Assembly: GCF_024763615.1 (NCBI RefSeq)
Contig: NW_026604456.1
Span: forward strand, 1-64,000
Origin: Phlebotomus papatasi
Lineage: Eukaryota; Arthropoda; Insecta; Diptera; Psychodidae
DNA: 64,000 nt
Direction of reading: 5' to 3'
Under the pieces are notes generated by a model. That model searched no databases and had not been told where the DNA came from. It worked only from the letters and a program-made list of their open reading frames with translations. Both the position numbers and the translations under genes were made by a program. Numbering within the stretch: position 1 is the stretch's first letter; each line of letters starts with the position of its first letter. Below are positions 34,981-47,421 of this stretch, piece after piece.

Positions 34981-36344
34981 TTTGTAAATTTTTAAAGTTG
35001 ATTATCTCGAATAGTACGGGATAGAGGGGTCTCAAATTATGCACCCATATAGAACCCCCCTGAGGCTAGATTTGTGCAAAATTTCAATTGAAAATAAGCA
35101 AAATTGAATGAGAATTTCATAAGTGTTTGAAAATCTTTAAAGTTGATTATCTCGAATAGTACGGGATAGAGGGGTCTCAAATTATGCACCCATTTAGAGC
35201 CCCCCTGAGGCTAGATTTGTGCAAAATTTCAATTGAAAATAAGCAAAATTGAATGAGAATTTCATAAGTGTTTGAAAATCTTTAAAGTTGATTATCTCGA
35301 ATAGTACGGGATAGAGGGGTCTCAAATTATGCACCCATTTAGAGCCCCCCTGAGGCTAGATTTGTGCAAAATTTCAATTGAAAATAAGCAAAATTGAATG
35401 AGAATTTCATAAGTGTTTAAAAATCTTTAAAGTTGATTATCTCGAATAGTACGGGATAGAGGGGTCTCAAATTATGCACCCATATAGAGCCCCCCTGAGG
35501 CTAGATTTGTGCAAATTTTCAATTGAAAATAAGCAAAATTGAATGAGAATTTCATAAGTGTTTGAAAATCTTTAAAGTTGATTATCTCGAATAGTACGGG
35601 ATAGAGGGGTCTCAAATTATGCACCCATTTAGAGCCCCCCTGAGGCTAGATTTGTGCAAAATTTCAATTGAAAATAAGCAAAATTGAATGAGAATTTCAT
35701 AAGTGTTTGAAAATCTTTAAAGTTGATTATCTCGAATAGTACGGGATAGAGGGGTCTCAAATTATGCACCCATATAGAGCCCCCCTGAGGCTAGATTTGT
35801 GCAAAATTTCAATTGAAAATAAGCAAAATTGAATGAGAATTTCATAAGTGTTTAAAAATCTTTAAAGTTGATTATCTCGAATAGTACGGGATAGAGGGGT
35901 CTCAAATTATGCACCCATATAGAGCCCCCCTGAGGCTAGATTTGTGCAAAATTTCAATTGAAAATAAGCAAAATTGAATGAGAATTTCATAAGTGTTTGA
36001 AAATTTTTAAAGTTGATTATCTCGAATAGTACGGGATAGAGGGGTCTCAAATTATGCACCCATTTAGAGCCCCCCTGAGGCTAGATTTGTGCAAAATTTC
36101 AATTGAAAATAAGCAAAATTGAATGAGAATTTCATAAGTGTTTGAAAATCTTTAAAGTTGATTATCTTGAATAGTACGGGATAGAGGGGTCTCAAATTAT
36201 GCACCCATTTAGAGCCCCCCTGAGGCTAGATTTGTGCAAAATTTCAATTGAAAATAAGCAAAATTAAATGAGAATTTCGTAAGTGTTTGAAAATCTTTAA
36301 AGTTGATTATCTCGAACAGTACGGGATAGAGGGGTCTCAAATTA

Positions 36345-36380
36345 TGCACCATAAGTGTTTGAAAATTTTTAAAGTGTTTG
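36345..36380. other. Partial-monomer duplication junction in HOR copy B
   Basis: ttatgcacc jumps to ataagtgtttg, and a second jump near 36,374 (aaagtgtttg) returns to gaaaatctttaaag and repeats the cagta segment. The offset to copy A rises by 91 bp across it. The second join uses the repeated gtgtttgaaaat. Confidence 0.75.
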
Positions 36381-37510
36381 AAAATCTTTAAAGTTGATTA
36401 TCTCGAACAGTACGGGATAGAGGGGTCTCAAATTATGCACCCATTTAGAGCCCCCTGAGGCTAGATTTGTGCAAAATTTCAATTGAAAATAAGCAAAATT
36501 GAATGAGAATTTCATAAGTGTTTGAAAATTTTTAAAGTTGATTATCTCGAATAGTACGGGATAGAGGGGTCTCAAATTATGCACCCATTTAGAGCCCCCC
36601 TGAGGCTAGATATGTGCAAAATTTCAATTGAAAATAAGCAAAATTGAATGAGAATTTCATAAGTGTTTGAAAATCTTTAAAGTTGATTATCTTGAATAGT
36701 ACGGGATAGAGGGGTCTCAAATTATGCACCCATTTAGAGCCCCCCTGAGGCTAGATTTGTGCAAAATTTCAATTGAAAATAAGCAAAATTAAATGAGAAT
36801 TTCGTAAGTGTTTGAAAATCTTTAAAGTTGATTATCTCGAACAGTACGGGATAGAGGGGTCTCAAATTATGCACCCATTTAGAGCCCCCTGAGGCTAGAT
36901 TTGTGCAAAATTTCAATTGAAAATAAGCAAAATTGAATGAGAATTTCATAAGTGTTTGAAAATTTTTAAAGTTGATTATCTCGAATAGTACGGGATAGAG
37001 GGGTCTCAAATTATGCACCCATTTAGAGCCCCCCTGAGGCTAGATTTGTGCAAAATTTCAATTGAAAATAAGCAAAATTAAATGAGAATTTCGTAAGTGT
37101 TTGAAAATCTTTAAAGTTGATTATCTCGAACAGTACGGGATAGAGGGGTCTCAAATTATGCACCCATTTAGAGCCAGCTGAGGCTAGATTTGTGCAAAAT
37201 TTCAATTGAAAATAAGCAAAATTGAATGAGAATTTCATAAGTGTTTGAAAATTTTTAAAGTTGATTATCTCGAATAGTACGGGATAGAGGGGTCTCAAAT
37301 TATGCACCCATTTAGAGCCCCCCTGAGGCTAGATTTGTGCAAAATTTCAATTGAAAATAAGCAAAATTGAATGAGAATTTCATAAGTGTTTGAAAATCTT
37401 TAAAGTTGATTATCTCGAATAGTACGGGATAGAGGGGTCTCAAATTATGCACCCATTTAGAGCCCCCCTGAGGCTAGATTTGTGCAAATTTTCAATTGAA
37501 AATAAGCAAA

Positions 37511-37675
37511 ATTGAATAAGAGAATTTCATAAGTGTTTGAAAATCTTTAAAGTTGATTATCTCGAATAGTACGGGATAGAGGGGTCTCAAATTATGCACC
37601 CATTTAGAGCCCCCCTGAGGCTATTTGTGCAAATTTTCAATTGTGCAAAATTGAATGAGAATTTTTGAAAATCTT
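37511..37675. other. Small rearrangements in HOR copy B
   Basis: gaataagagaatttc (37513) gains 2 bp. ctatttgtgc (37621) lacks ga. ttttcaattgtgcaaaattg (37635) skips part of the A-rich half, and gaatttttgaaaatc (37659) lacks cataagtg. Two adjacent monomers are damaged while A and D are intact here. Confidence 0.75.
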
Positions 37676-37907
37676 TAAAGTTGATTATCTCGAACAGTAC
37701 GGGATAGAGGGGTCTCAAACTATGCACCCATTTAGAGCCCCCCTGAGGCTAGATTTGTGCAAAATTTCAATTGAAAATAAGCAAAATTAAATGAGAATTT
37801 CATAAGTGTTTGAAAATTTTTAAAGTTGATTATCTCGAATAGTACGGGATAGAGGTGCCTCAAATTATGCACCCATTTAGAGCCCCCCTGAGGCTAGATT
37901 TGTGCAA

Positions 37908-37951
37908 AATTTCAATTGAAAATAAGCAAAATTTCAATTGAAAATAAGCAA
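37908..37951 (+). repeat. 22-bp internal expansion, 2 units
   Basis: Copy B counterpart of 16699, in the gaggtgcctc monomer. Confidence 0.9.
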
Positions 37952-38799
37952 AATTGAATGAGAATTTCATAAGTGTTTGAAAATCTTTAAAGTTGATTAT
38001 CTCGAATAGTACGGGATAGAGGGGTCTCAAATTATGCACCCATTTAGAGCCCCCCCTGAGGCTGGATTTGTGCAAAATTTCAATTGAAAATAAGCGAAAT
38101 TAAATGAGAATTTCATAAGTGTTTGAAAATTTTTAAAGTTGATTATCTCGAATAGTACGGGATAGAGGGGTCTCAAATTATGCACCCATTTAGAGCCCCC
38201 CTGAGGCTAGATTTGTGCAAAATTTCAATTGAAAATAAGCAAAATTGAATGAGAATTTCATAAGTGTTTGAAAATCTTTAAAGTTGATTATCTCGAATAG
38301 TACGGGATAGAGGGGTCTCAAATTATGCACCCATTTAGAGCCCCCCTGAGGCTAGATTTGTGCAAAATTTCAATTGAAAATAAGCAAAATTGAATGAGAA
38401 TTTCATAAGTGTTTGAAAATTTTTAAAGTTGATTATCTCGAATAGTACGGGATAGAGGGGTCTCAAATTATGCACCCATATAGAGCCCCCCTGAAGCTAG
38501 ATATGTGCAAAATTTCAATTGAAAATAAGCAAAATTGAATGAGAATTTCATAAGTGTTTGAAAATCTTTAAAGTTGATTATCTCGAATAATACGTGATAG
38601 AGGGGTCTGAAATTATGCACCCATTTAGAGCCCCCTGAGGCTAGATTTGTGCAAAATTTCAATTGAAAATAAGCAAAATTAAATGAGAATTTCATAAGTG
38701 TTTGAAAATTTTTAAAGTTGATTATCTCGAATAGTACGGGATAGAGGGGTCTCAAATTATGCACCCATTTAGAGCCCCCCTGAGGCTAGATTTGTGCAA

Positions 38800-38843
38800 A
38801 ATTTCAATTGAAAATAAGCAAAATTTCAATTGAAAATAAGCAA
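38800..38843 (+). repeat. 22-bp internal expansion, 2 units
   Basis: Copy B counterpart of 17591. Confidence 0.9.
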
Positions 38844-39256
38844 AATTTAATGAGAGTTTCATAAGTGTTTGAAAATCTTTAAAGTTGATTATCTCGAATA
38901 GTACGGGATAGAGGGGTCTCAAATTATGCACCCATTTAGAGCCCCCCTGAGGCTAGATTTGTGCAAAATTTCAATTGAAAATAAGCAAAATTGAATGAGA
39001 ATTTCATAAGTGTTTGAAAATCTTTAAAGTTGATTATCTCGAATAGTACGGGATAGAGGGGTCTCAAATTATGCACCCATTTAGAGCCCCCCTGAGGCTA
39101 GATTTGTGCAAATTTTCAATTAAAAATAAGCAAAATTTAATGAGAATTTCATAAGTGTTTGAAAATCTTTAAAGTTGATTATCTCGAACAGTACGGGATA
39201 GAGGGGTCTCAAACTATGCACCCATTTAGAGCCCCCCTGAGGCTAGATTTGTGCAA

Positions 39257-39300
39257 AATTTCAATTGAAAATAAGCAAAATTTCAATTGAAAATAAGCAA
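39257..39300 (+). repeat. 22-bp internal expansion, 2 units
   Basis: Copy B counterpart of 18048. Confidence 0.9.
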
Positions 39301-41165
39301 AATTGAATGAGAATTTCATAAGTGTTTGAAAATCTTTAAAGTTGATTATCTCGAATAGTACGGGATAGAGGGGTCTCAAATTATGCACCCATTTAGAGCC
39401 CCCCTGAGGCTAGATTTGTGCAAAATTTCAATTGAAAATAAGCAAAATTGAATGAGAATTTCATAAGTGTTTGAAAATCTTTAAAGTTGATTATCTCGAA
39501 TAGTACGGGATAGAGGGGTCTCAAATTATGCACCCATATAGAGCCACCCTGAGGCTAGATTTGTGCAAAATTTCAATTGAAAATAAGCAAAATTTAATGA
39601 GAATTTCATAAGTGTTTGAAAATCTTTAAAGTTGATTATCTCGAATAGTACGGGATAGAGGGGTCTCAAATTATGCAACCATATAGAGCCCCCCTGAGGC
39701 TAGATTTGTCCAAAATTTCAATTGAAAATAAGCAAAATTGAATGAGAATTTCATAAGTGTTTGAAAATCTTTAAAGTTGATTATCTCGAATAGTACGGGA
39801 TAGAGGGGTCTCAAATTATGCACCCATTTAGAGCCCCCCTGAGGCTAGATTTGTGCAAAATTTCAATTGAAAATAAGCAAAATTGAATGAGAATTTCATA
39901 AGTGTTTGAAAATCTTTAAAGTTGATTATCTCGAATAGTACGGGATAGAGGGGTCTCAAATTATGCACCCATTTAGAGCCCCCCTTGAGGCTAGATTTGT
40001 GCAAAATTTCAATTGAAAATAAGCAAAATTTAATGAGAATTTCATAAGTGTTTGAAAATCTTTAAAGTTGATTATCTCGAATAGTACGGGATAGAGGGGT
40101 CTCAAATTATGCACCCATTTAGAGCCCCCCTGAGGCTAGATTTGTGCAAATTTTCAATTGAAAATAAGCAAAATTGAAGGAGAATTTCATAAGTGTTTGA
40201 AAATCTTTAAAGTTGATTATCTCGAACAGTACGGGATAAAGGGGTCTCAAACTATGCACCCATTTAGAGCCCCCCTGAGGCTAGATTTGTGCAAAATTTC
40301 AATTGAAAATAAGCAAAATTAAATGAGAATTTCATAAGTGTTTGAAAATTTTTAAAGTTGATTATCTCGAATAGTACGGGATAGAGGGGTCTCAAATTAT
40401 GCACCCATTTAGAGCCCCCCTGAGGCTAGATTTGTGCAAAATTTCAATTGAAAATAAGCAAAATTGAATGAGAATTTCATAAGTGTTTGAAAATCTTTAA
40501 AGTTGATTATCTCGAATAGTACGGGATAGAGGGGTCTCAAATTATGCACCCATATAGAGCCCCCCTGAGGCTAGATTTGTGCAAAATTTCAATTGAAAAC
40601 AAACAAAATTGAATGAGAATTTCATAAGTGTTTGAAAATCTTTAAAGTTGATTATCTCGAATAGTACGGGATAGAGGGGTCTCAAATTATGCACCCATAT
40701 AGAGCCCCCCTTGAGGCTAGATTTGTGCAAAATTTCAATTGAAAATAAGCAAAATTGAATGAGAATTTCATAAGTGTTTGAAAATCTTTAAAGTTGATTA
40801 TCTCGAATAGTACGGGATAGAGGGGTCTCAAATTATGCACCCATTTAGAGCCCCCCTGAGGCTAGATTTGTGCAAATTTTCAATTGAAAATAAGCAAAAT
40901 TGAATGATAGTTTCATAAGTGTTTGAAAATCTTTAAAGTTGATTATCTCGAATAGTACGGGATAGAGGGGTCTCAAATTATGCACCCATTTAGAGCCCCC
41001 CTGAGGCTAGATTTGTGCAAAATTTCAATTGAAAACAAACAAAATTGAATGAGAATTTAATAAGTGTTTGAAAATCTTTAAAGTTGATTATCTCGAATAG
41101 TACGGGATAGAGGGGTCTCAAATTATGCACCCATTTAGAGCCCCCCTGAGGCTAGATTTGTGCAA

Positions 41166-41209
41166 AATTTCAATTGAAAATAAGCAAAATTTCAATTGAA
41201 AATAAACAA
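41166..41209 (+). repeat. 22-bp internal expansion, 2 units
   Basis: Copy B counterpart of 19957, with aataaac in the second unit. Confidence 0.9.
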
Positions 41210-42064
41210 AATTGAATGAGAATTTCATAAGTGTTTGAAAATCTTTAAAGTTGATTATCTCGACTAGTACGGGATAGAGGGGTCTCAAATTATGCACCCA
41301 TTTAGAGCCCCCCTGAGGCTAGATTTGTGCAAAATTTCAATTGAAAATAAGCAAAATTGAATGAGAATTTCATAAGTGTTTGTAAATTTTTAAAGTTGAT
41401 TATCTCGAATAGTACGGGATAGAGGGGTCTCAAATTATGCACCCATATAGAGCCCCCCTGAGGCTAGATTTGTGCAAAATTTCAATTGAAAATAAGCAAA
41501 ATTGAATGAGAATTTCATAAGTGTTTGAAAATCTTTAAAGTTGATTATCTCGAATAGTACGGGATAGAGGGGTCTCAAATTATGCACCCATTTAGAGCCC
41601 CCCTGAGGCTAGATTTGTGCAAAATTTCAATTGAAAATAAGCAAAATTGAATGAGAATTTCATAAGTGTTTGAAAATCTTTAAAGTTGATTATCTCGAAT
41701 AGTACGGGATAGAGGGGTCTCAAATTATGCACCCATTTAGAGCCCCCCTGAGGCTAGATTTGTGCAAAATTTCAATTGAAAATAAGCAAAATTGAATGAG
41801 AATTTCATAAGTGTTTAAAAATCTTTAAAGTTGATTATCTCGAATAGTACGGGATAGAGGGGTCTCAAATTATGCACCCATATAGAGCCCCCCTGAGGCT
41901 AGATTTGTGCAAATTTTCAATTGAAAATAAGCAAAATTGAATGAGAATTTCATAAGTGTTTGAAAATCTTTAAAGTTGATTATCTCGAATAGTACGGGAT
42001 AGAGGGGTCTCAAATTATGCACCCATTTAGAGCCCCCCTGAGGCTAGATTTGTGCAAAATTTCA

Positions 42065-42085
42065 ATTGAAAATAGAGGGGTCTCA
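42065..42085. other. Truncated monomer junction in HOR copy C
   Basis: ttcaattgaaaata runs directly into gaggggtctc, so the monomer is cut from about position 86 back to about position 14. The shared ata at the join suggests microhomology. The truncated unit is extra relative to copies A and D. Confidence 0.75.
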
Positions 42086-42130
42086 AATTATGCACCCATT
42101 TAGAGCCCCCCTGAGGCTAGATTTGTGCAA

Positions 42131-42196
42131 AATTTCAATTGAAAATAAGCAAAATTTCAATTGAAAATAAGCAAAATTTCAATTGAAAATAAGCAA
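42131..42196 (+). repeat. 22-bp internal expansion, 3 units
   Basis: Copy C counterpart of 14483, directly after the truncated monomer. Confidence 0.9.
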
Positions 42197-43371
42197 AATT
42201 GAATGAGAATTTCATAAGTGTTTGAAAATCTTTAAAGTTGATTATCGCGAATAGTACGGGATAGAGGGGTCTCAAATTATGCACCCATTTAGAGCCCCCC
42301 TGAGGCTAGATTTGTGCAAAATTTCAATTGAAAATAAGCAAAATTGAATGAGAATTTCATAAGTGTTTGAAAATTTTTAAAGTTGATTATCTCGAATAGT
42401 ACGGGATAGAGGGGTCTCAAATTATGCACCCATTTAGAGCCCCCCTGAGGCTAGATTTGTGCAAAATTTCAATTGAAAATAAGCAAAATTGAATGAGAAT
42501 TTCATAAGTGTTTGAAAATCTTTAAAGTTGATTATCTTGAATAGTACGGGATAGAGGGGTCTCAAATTATGCACCCATTTAGAGCCCCCCTGAGGCTAGA
42601 TTTGTGCAAAATTTCAATTGAAAATAAGCAAAATTAAATGAGAATTTCGTAAGTGTTTGAAAATCTTTAAAGTTGATTATCTCGAACAGTACGGGATAGA
42701 GGGGTCTCAAATTATGCACCCATTTAGAGCCCCCTGAGGCTAGATTTGTGCAAAATTTCAATTGAAAATAAGCAAAATTGAATGAGAATTTCATAAGTGT
42801 TTGAAAATTTTTAAAGTTGATTATCTCGAATAGTACGGGATAGAGGGGTCTCAAATTATGCACCCATTTAGAGCCCCCCTGAGGCTAGATATGTGCAAAA
42901 TTTCAATTGAAAATAAGCAAAATTGAATGAGAATTTCATAAGTGTTTGAAAATCTTTAAAGTTGATTATCTTGAATAGTACGGGATAGAGGGGTCTCAAA
43001 TTATGCACCCATTTAGAGCCCCCCTGAGGCTAGATTTGTGCAAAATTTCAATTGAAAATAAGCAAAATTAAATGAGAATTTCGTAAGTGTTTGAAAATCT
43101 TTAAAGTTGATTATCTCGAACAGTACGGGATAGAGGGGTCTCAAATTATGCACCCATTTAGAGCCCCCTGAGGCTAGATTTGTGCAAAATTTCAATTGAA
43201 AATAAGCAAAATTGAATGAGAATTTCATAAGTGTTTGAAAATTTTTAAAGTTGATTATCTCGAATAGTACGGGATAGAGGGGTCTCAAATTATGCACCCA
43301 TTTAGAGCCCCCCTGAGGCTAGATTTGTGCAAAATTTCAATTGAAAATAAGCAAAATTAAATGAGAATTTC

Positions 43372-43445
43372 GAATTTCATAAGTGTTTGAAAATTTTTAA
43401 AGTGAATAGTACGGGATGAAATTATGCACCCATTTTGAAAGTTGA
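43372..43445. other. Scrambled segment in HOR copy C
   Basis: gaatttcgaatttcataag duplicates a short piece. aaagtgaatagtacgg then skips the end of a monomer, gggatgaaattatg skips the G4 run, and cattttgaaagttg skips most of a monomer. Copies A and D have ordinary monomers here. Confidence 0.75.
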
Positions 43446-44071
43446 TTATCTCGAACAGTACGGGATAGAGGGGTCTCAAATTATGCACCCATTTAGAGCC
43501 CCCTGAGGCTAGATTTGTGCAAAATTTCAATTGAAAATAAGCAAAATTGAATGAGAATTTCATAAGTGTTTGAAAATTTTTAAAGTTGATTATCTCGAAT
43601 AGTACGGGATAGAGGGGTCTCAAATTATGCACCCATTTAGAGCCCCCCTGAGGCTAGATTTGTGCAAAATTTCAATTGAAAATAAGCAAAATTGAATGAG
43701 AATTTCATAAGTGTTTGAAAATCTTTAAAGTTGATTATCTCGAATAGTACGGGATAGAGGGGTCTCAAATTATGCACCCATTTAGAGCCCCCCTGAGGCT
43801 AGATTTGTGCAAATTTTCAATTGAAAATAAGCAAAATTGAATGAGAATTTCATAAGTGTTTGAAAATCTTTAAAGTTGATTATCTCGAACAGTACGGGAT
43901 AGAGGGGTCTCAAACTATGCACCCATTTAGAGCCCCCCTGAGGCTAGATTTGTGCAAAATTTCAATTGAAAATAAGCAAAATTAAATGAGAATTTCATAA
44001 GTGTTTGAAAATTTTTAAAGTTGATTATCTCGAATAGTACGGGATAGAGGGGTCTCAAATTATGCACCCAT

Positions 44072-44645
44072 TTAGAGCCCCCCTGAGGCTAGATTTGTGC
44101 AAAATTTCAATTGAAAATAAGCAAAATTGAATGAGAATTTCATAAGTGTTTGAAAATCTTTAAAGTTGATTATCTCGAATAATACGTGATAGAGGGGTCT
44201 GAAATTATGCACCCATTTAGAGCCCCCTGAGGCTAGATTTGTGCAAAATTTCAATTGAAAATAAGCAAAATTGAATGAGAATTTCATAAGTGTTTGAAAA
44301 TTTTTAAAGTTGATTATCTCGAATAGTACGGGATAGAGGGGTCTCAAATTATGCACCCATATAGAGCCCCCCTGAAGCTAGATATGTGCAAAATTTCAAT
44401 TGAAAATAAGCAAAATTGAATGAGAATTTCATAAGTGTTTGAAAATCTTTAAAGTTGATTATCTCGAATAATACGTGATAGAGGGGTCTGAAATTATGCA
44501 CCCATTTAGAGCCCCCTGAGGCTAGATTTGTGCAAAATTTCAATTGAAAATAAGCAAAATTAAATGAGAATTTCATAAGTGTTTGAAAATTTTTAAAGTT
44601 GATTATCTCGAATAGTACGGGATAGAGGGGTCTCAAATTATGCAC
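44072..44645. repeat. Duplicated aataatacgtg monomer pair in HOR copy C
   Basis: The pair with aataatacgtg, ggtctgaaatt and a C5 monomer, present once in A, B and D, occurs twice here (44072-44356 and 44349-44645). The second version starts with atatag, ctgaagc and gatatg; the first does not. This is a local two-monomer duplication. Confidence 0.75.
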
Positions 44646-44680
44646 CCATTTAGAGCCCCCCTGAGGCTAGATTTGTGCAA

Positions 44681-44724
44681 AATTTCAATTGAAAATAAGC
44701 AAAATTTCAATTGAAAATAAGCAA
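44681..44724 (+). repeat. 22-bp internal expansion, 2 units
   Basis: Copy C counterpart of 17591. Confidence 0.9.
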
Positions 44725-44840
44725 AATTTAATGAGAGTTTCATAAGTGTTTGAAAATCTTTAAAGTTGATTATCTCGAATAGTACGGGATAGAGGGGTCT
44801 CAAATTATGCACCCATTTAGAGCCCCCCTGAGGCTAGATT

Positions 44841-44860
44841 TGTGCAAAGGGGGATAGAGG
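44841..44860. other. Truncated monomer junction in HOR copy C
   Basis: tttgtgcaaa joins to gggggatagagg, cutting out the A-rich half of one monomer. An extra g lies at the join. Confidence 0.75.
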
Positions 44861-44912
44861 GGTCTCAAATTATGCACCCATTTAGAGCCCCCCTGAGGCT
44901 AGATTTGTGCAA

Positions 44913-44995
44913 AATTTCAATTGAAAATAAGCAAAATTTCAATTGAAAATGCAAAATTTGAAAATTTCAATTGAAAATAAGCAAAATGATGATTT
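44913..44995. other. Disordered 22-bp expansion in HOR copy C
   Basis: A full unit (44913-44934) is followed by a 20-bp unit lacking aa (gaaaatgcaa), an 8-bp remnant, another full unit (44963-44984), then aatgatgatttcataag instead of the usual aattgaatgagaatttc. Neither A, B nor D has this. Confidence 0.7.
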
Positions 44996-45392
44996 CATAA
45001 GTGTTTGAAAATCTTTAAAGTTGATTATCTCGAATAGTACGGGATAGAGGGGTCTCAAATTATGCACCCATTTAGAGCCCCCCTGAGGCTAGATTTGTGC
45101 AAAATTTCAATTGAAAATAAGCAAAATTGAATGAGAATTTCATAAGTGTTTGAAAATCTTTAAAGTTGATTATCTCGAATAGTACGGGATAGAGGGGTCT
45201 CAAATTATGCACCCATTTAGAGCCCCCCTGAGGCTAGATTTGTGCAAATTTTCAATTGAAAATAAGCAAAATTTAATGAGAATTTCATAAGTGTTTGAAA
45301 ATCTTTAAAGTTGATTATCTCGAACAGTACGGGATAGAGGGGTCTCAAACTATGCACCCATTTAGAGCCCCCCTGAGGCTAGATTTGTGCAA

Positions 45393-45434
45393 AATTTCAA
45401 TTGAAAATGCAAAATTTCAATTGAAAATAAGCAA
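45393..45434 (+). repeat. Internal expansion, 20 + 22 bp
   Basis: Copy C counterpart of 18048. The first unit reads gaaaatgcaa and is 2 bp short, the same lesion as at 44945-44954. Confidence 0.85.
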
Positions 45435-45939
45435 AATTGAATGAGAATTTCATAAGTGTTTGAAAATCTTTAAAGTTGATTATCTCGAATAGTACGGGAT
45501 AGAGGGGTCTCAAATTATGCACCCATTTAGAGCCCCCCTGAGGCTAGATTTGTGCAAAATTTCAATTGAAAATAAGCAAAATTGAATGAGAATTTCATAA
45601 GTGTTTGAAAATCTTTAAAGTTGATTATCTCGAATAGTACGGGATAGAGGGGTCTCAAATTATGCACCCATATAGAGCCACCCTGAGGCTAGATTTGTGC
45701 AAAATTTCAATTGAAAATAAGCAAAATTTAATGAGAATTTCATAAGTGTTTGAAAATCTTTAAAGTTGATTATCTCGAATAGTACGGGATAGAGGGGTCT
45801 CAAATTATGCAACCATATAGAGCCCCCCTGAGGCTAGATTTGTCCAAAATTTCAATTGAAAATAAGCAAAATTGAATGAGAATTTCATAAGTGTTTGAAA
45901 ATCTTTAAAGTTGATTATCTCGAATAGTACGGGATAGAG

Positions 45940-45960
45940 GGGTCTCAAATTGAATGAGAA
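45940..45960. other. Truncated monomer junction in HOR copy C
   Basis: ggtctcaaatt joins to gaatgagaatttc, deleting about 70 bp between two copies of aaatt within one monomer. The deletion end points share aaatt, which fits microhomology-mediated loss. Confidence 0.75.
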
Positions 45961-47377
45961 TTTCATAAGTGTTTGAAAATCTTTAAAGTTGATTATCTCG
46001 AATAGTACGGGATAGAGGGGTCTCAAATTATGCACCCATTTAGAGCCCCCCTGAGGCTAGATTTGTGCAAAATTTCAATTGAAAATAAGCAAAATTGAAT
46101 GAGAATTTCATAAGTGTTTGAAAATCTTTAAAGTTGATTATCTCGAATAGTACGGGATAGAGGGGTCTCAAATTATGCACCCATTTAGAGCCCCCCTTGA
46201 GGCTAGATTTGTGCAAAATTTCAATTGAAAATAAGCAAAATTTAATGAGAATTTCATAAGTGTTTGAAAATCTTTAAAGTTGATTATCTCGAATAGTACG
46301 GGATAGAGGGGTCTCAAATTATGCACCCATTTAGAGCCCCCCTGAGGCTAGATTTGTGCAAATTTTCAATTGAAAATAAGCAAAATTGAATGAGAATTTC
46401 ATAAGTGTTTGAAAATCTTTAAAGTTGATTATCTCGAACAGTACGGGATAAAGGGGTCTCAAACTATGCACCCATTTAGAGCCCCCCTGAGGCTAGATTT
46501 GTGCAAAATTTCAATTGAAAATAAGCAAAATTAAATGAGAATTTCATAAGTGTTTGAAAATTTTTAAAGTTGATTATCTCGAATAGTACGGGATAGAGGG
46601 GTCTCAAATTATGCACCCATTTAGAGCCCCCCTGAGGCTAGATTTGTGCAAAATTTCAATTGAAAATAAGCAAAATTGAATGAGAATTTCATAAGTGTTT
46701 GAAAATCTTTAAAGTTGATTATCTCGAATAGTACGGGATAGAGGGGTCTCAAATTATGCACCCATATAGAGCCCCCCTGAGGCTAGATTTGTGCAAAATT
46801 TCAATTGAAAACAAACAAAATTGAATGAGAATTTCATAAGTGTTTGAAAATCTTTAAAGTTGATTATCTCGAATAGTACGGGATAGAGGGGTCTCAAATT
46901 ATGCACCCATATAGAGCCCCCCTTGAGGCTAGATTTGTGCAAAATTTCAATTGAAAATAAGCAAAATTGAATGAGAATTTCATAAGTGTTTGAAAATCTT
47001 TAAAGTTGATTATCTCGAATAGTACGGGATAGAGGGGTCTCAAATTATGCACCCATTTAGAGCCCCCCTGAGGCTAGATTTGTGCAAATTTTCAATTGAA
47101 AATAAGCAAAATTGAATGATAGTTTCATAAGTGTTTGAAAATCTTTAAAGTTGATTATCTCGAATAGTACGGGATAGAGGGGTCTCAAATTATGCACCCA
47201 TTTAGAGCCCCCCTGAGGCTAGATTTGTGCAAAATTTCAATTGAAAACAAACAAAATTGAATGAGAATTTAATAAGTGTTTGAAAATCTTTAAAGTTGAT
47301 TATCTCGAATAGTACGGGATAGAGGGGTCTCAAATTATGCACCCATTTAGAGCCCCCCTGAGGCTAGATTTGTGCAA

Positions 47378-47421
47378 AATTTCAATTGAAAATAAGCAAA
47401 ATTTCAATTGAAAATAAACAA
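47378..47421 (+). repeat. 22-bp internal expansion, 2 units
   Basis: Copy C counterpart of 19957. Confidence 0.9.

Larger units (their letters stand above)
34981..41378. repeat. About 6.4-kb HOR, tandem copy B
   Basis: Starts with a tttgtaaattttt monomer and ends just after the cgactag monomer at about 41,263, where copy C starts. It is 6,398 bp. Near 35.8-36.1 kb it has different monomers in place of the triple expansion, and it carries rearranged spots at 36.35 and 37.5-37.67 kb. Relative to A its offset is 21,369 at 36,734-37,023 and 21,209 from 37,860 on. Confidence 0.8.
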
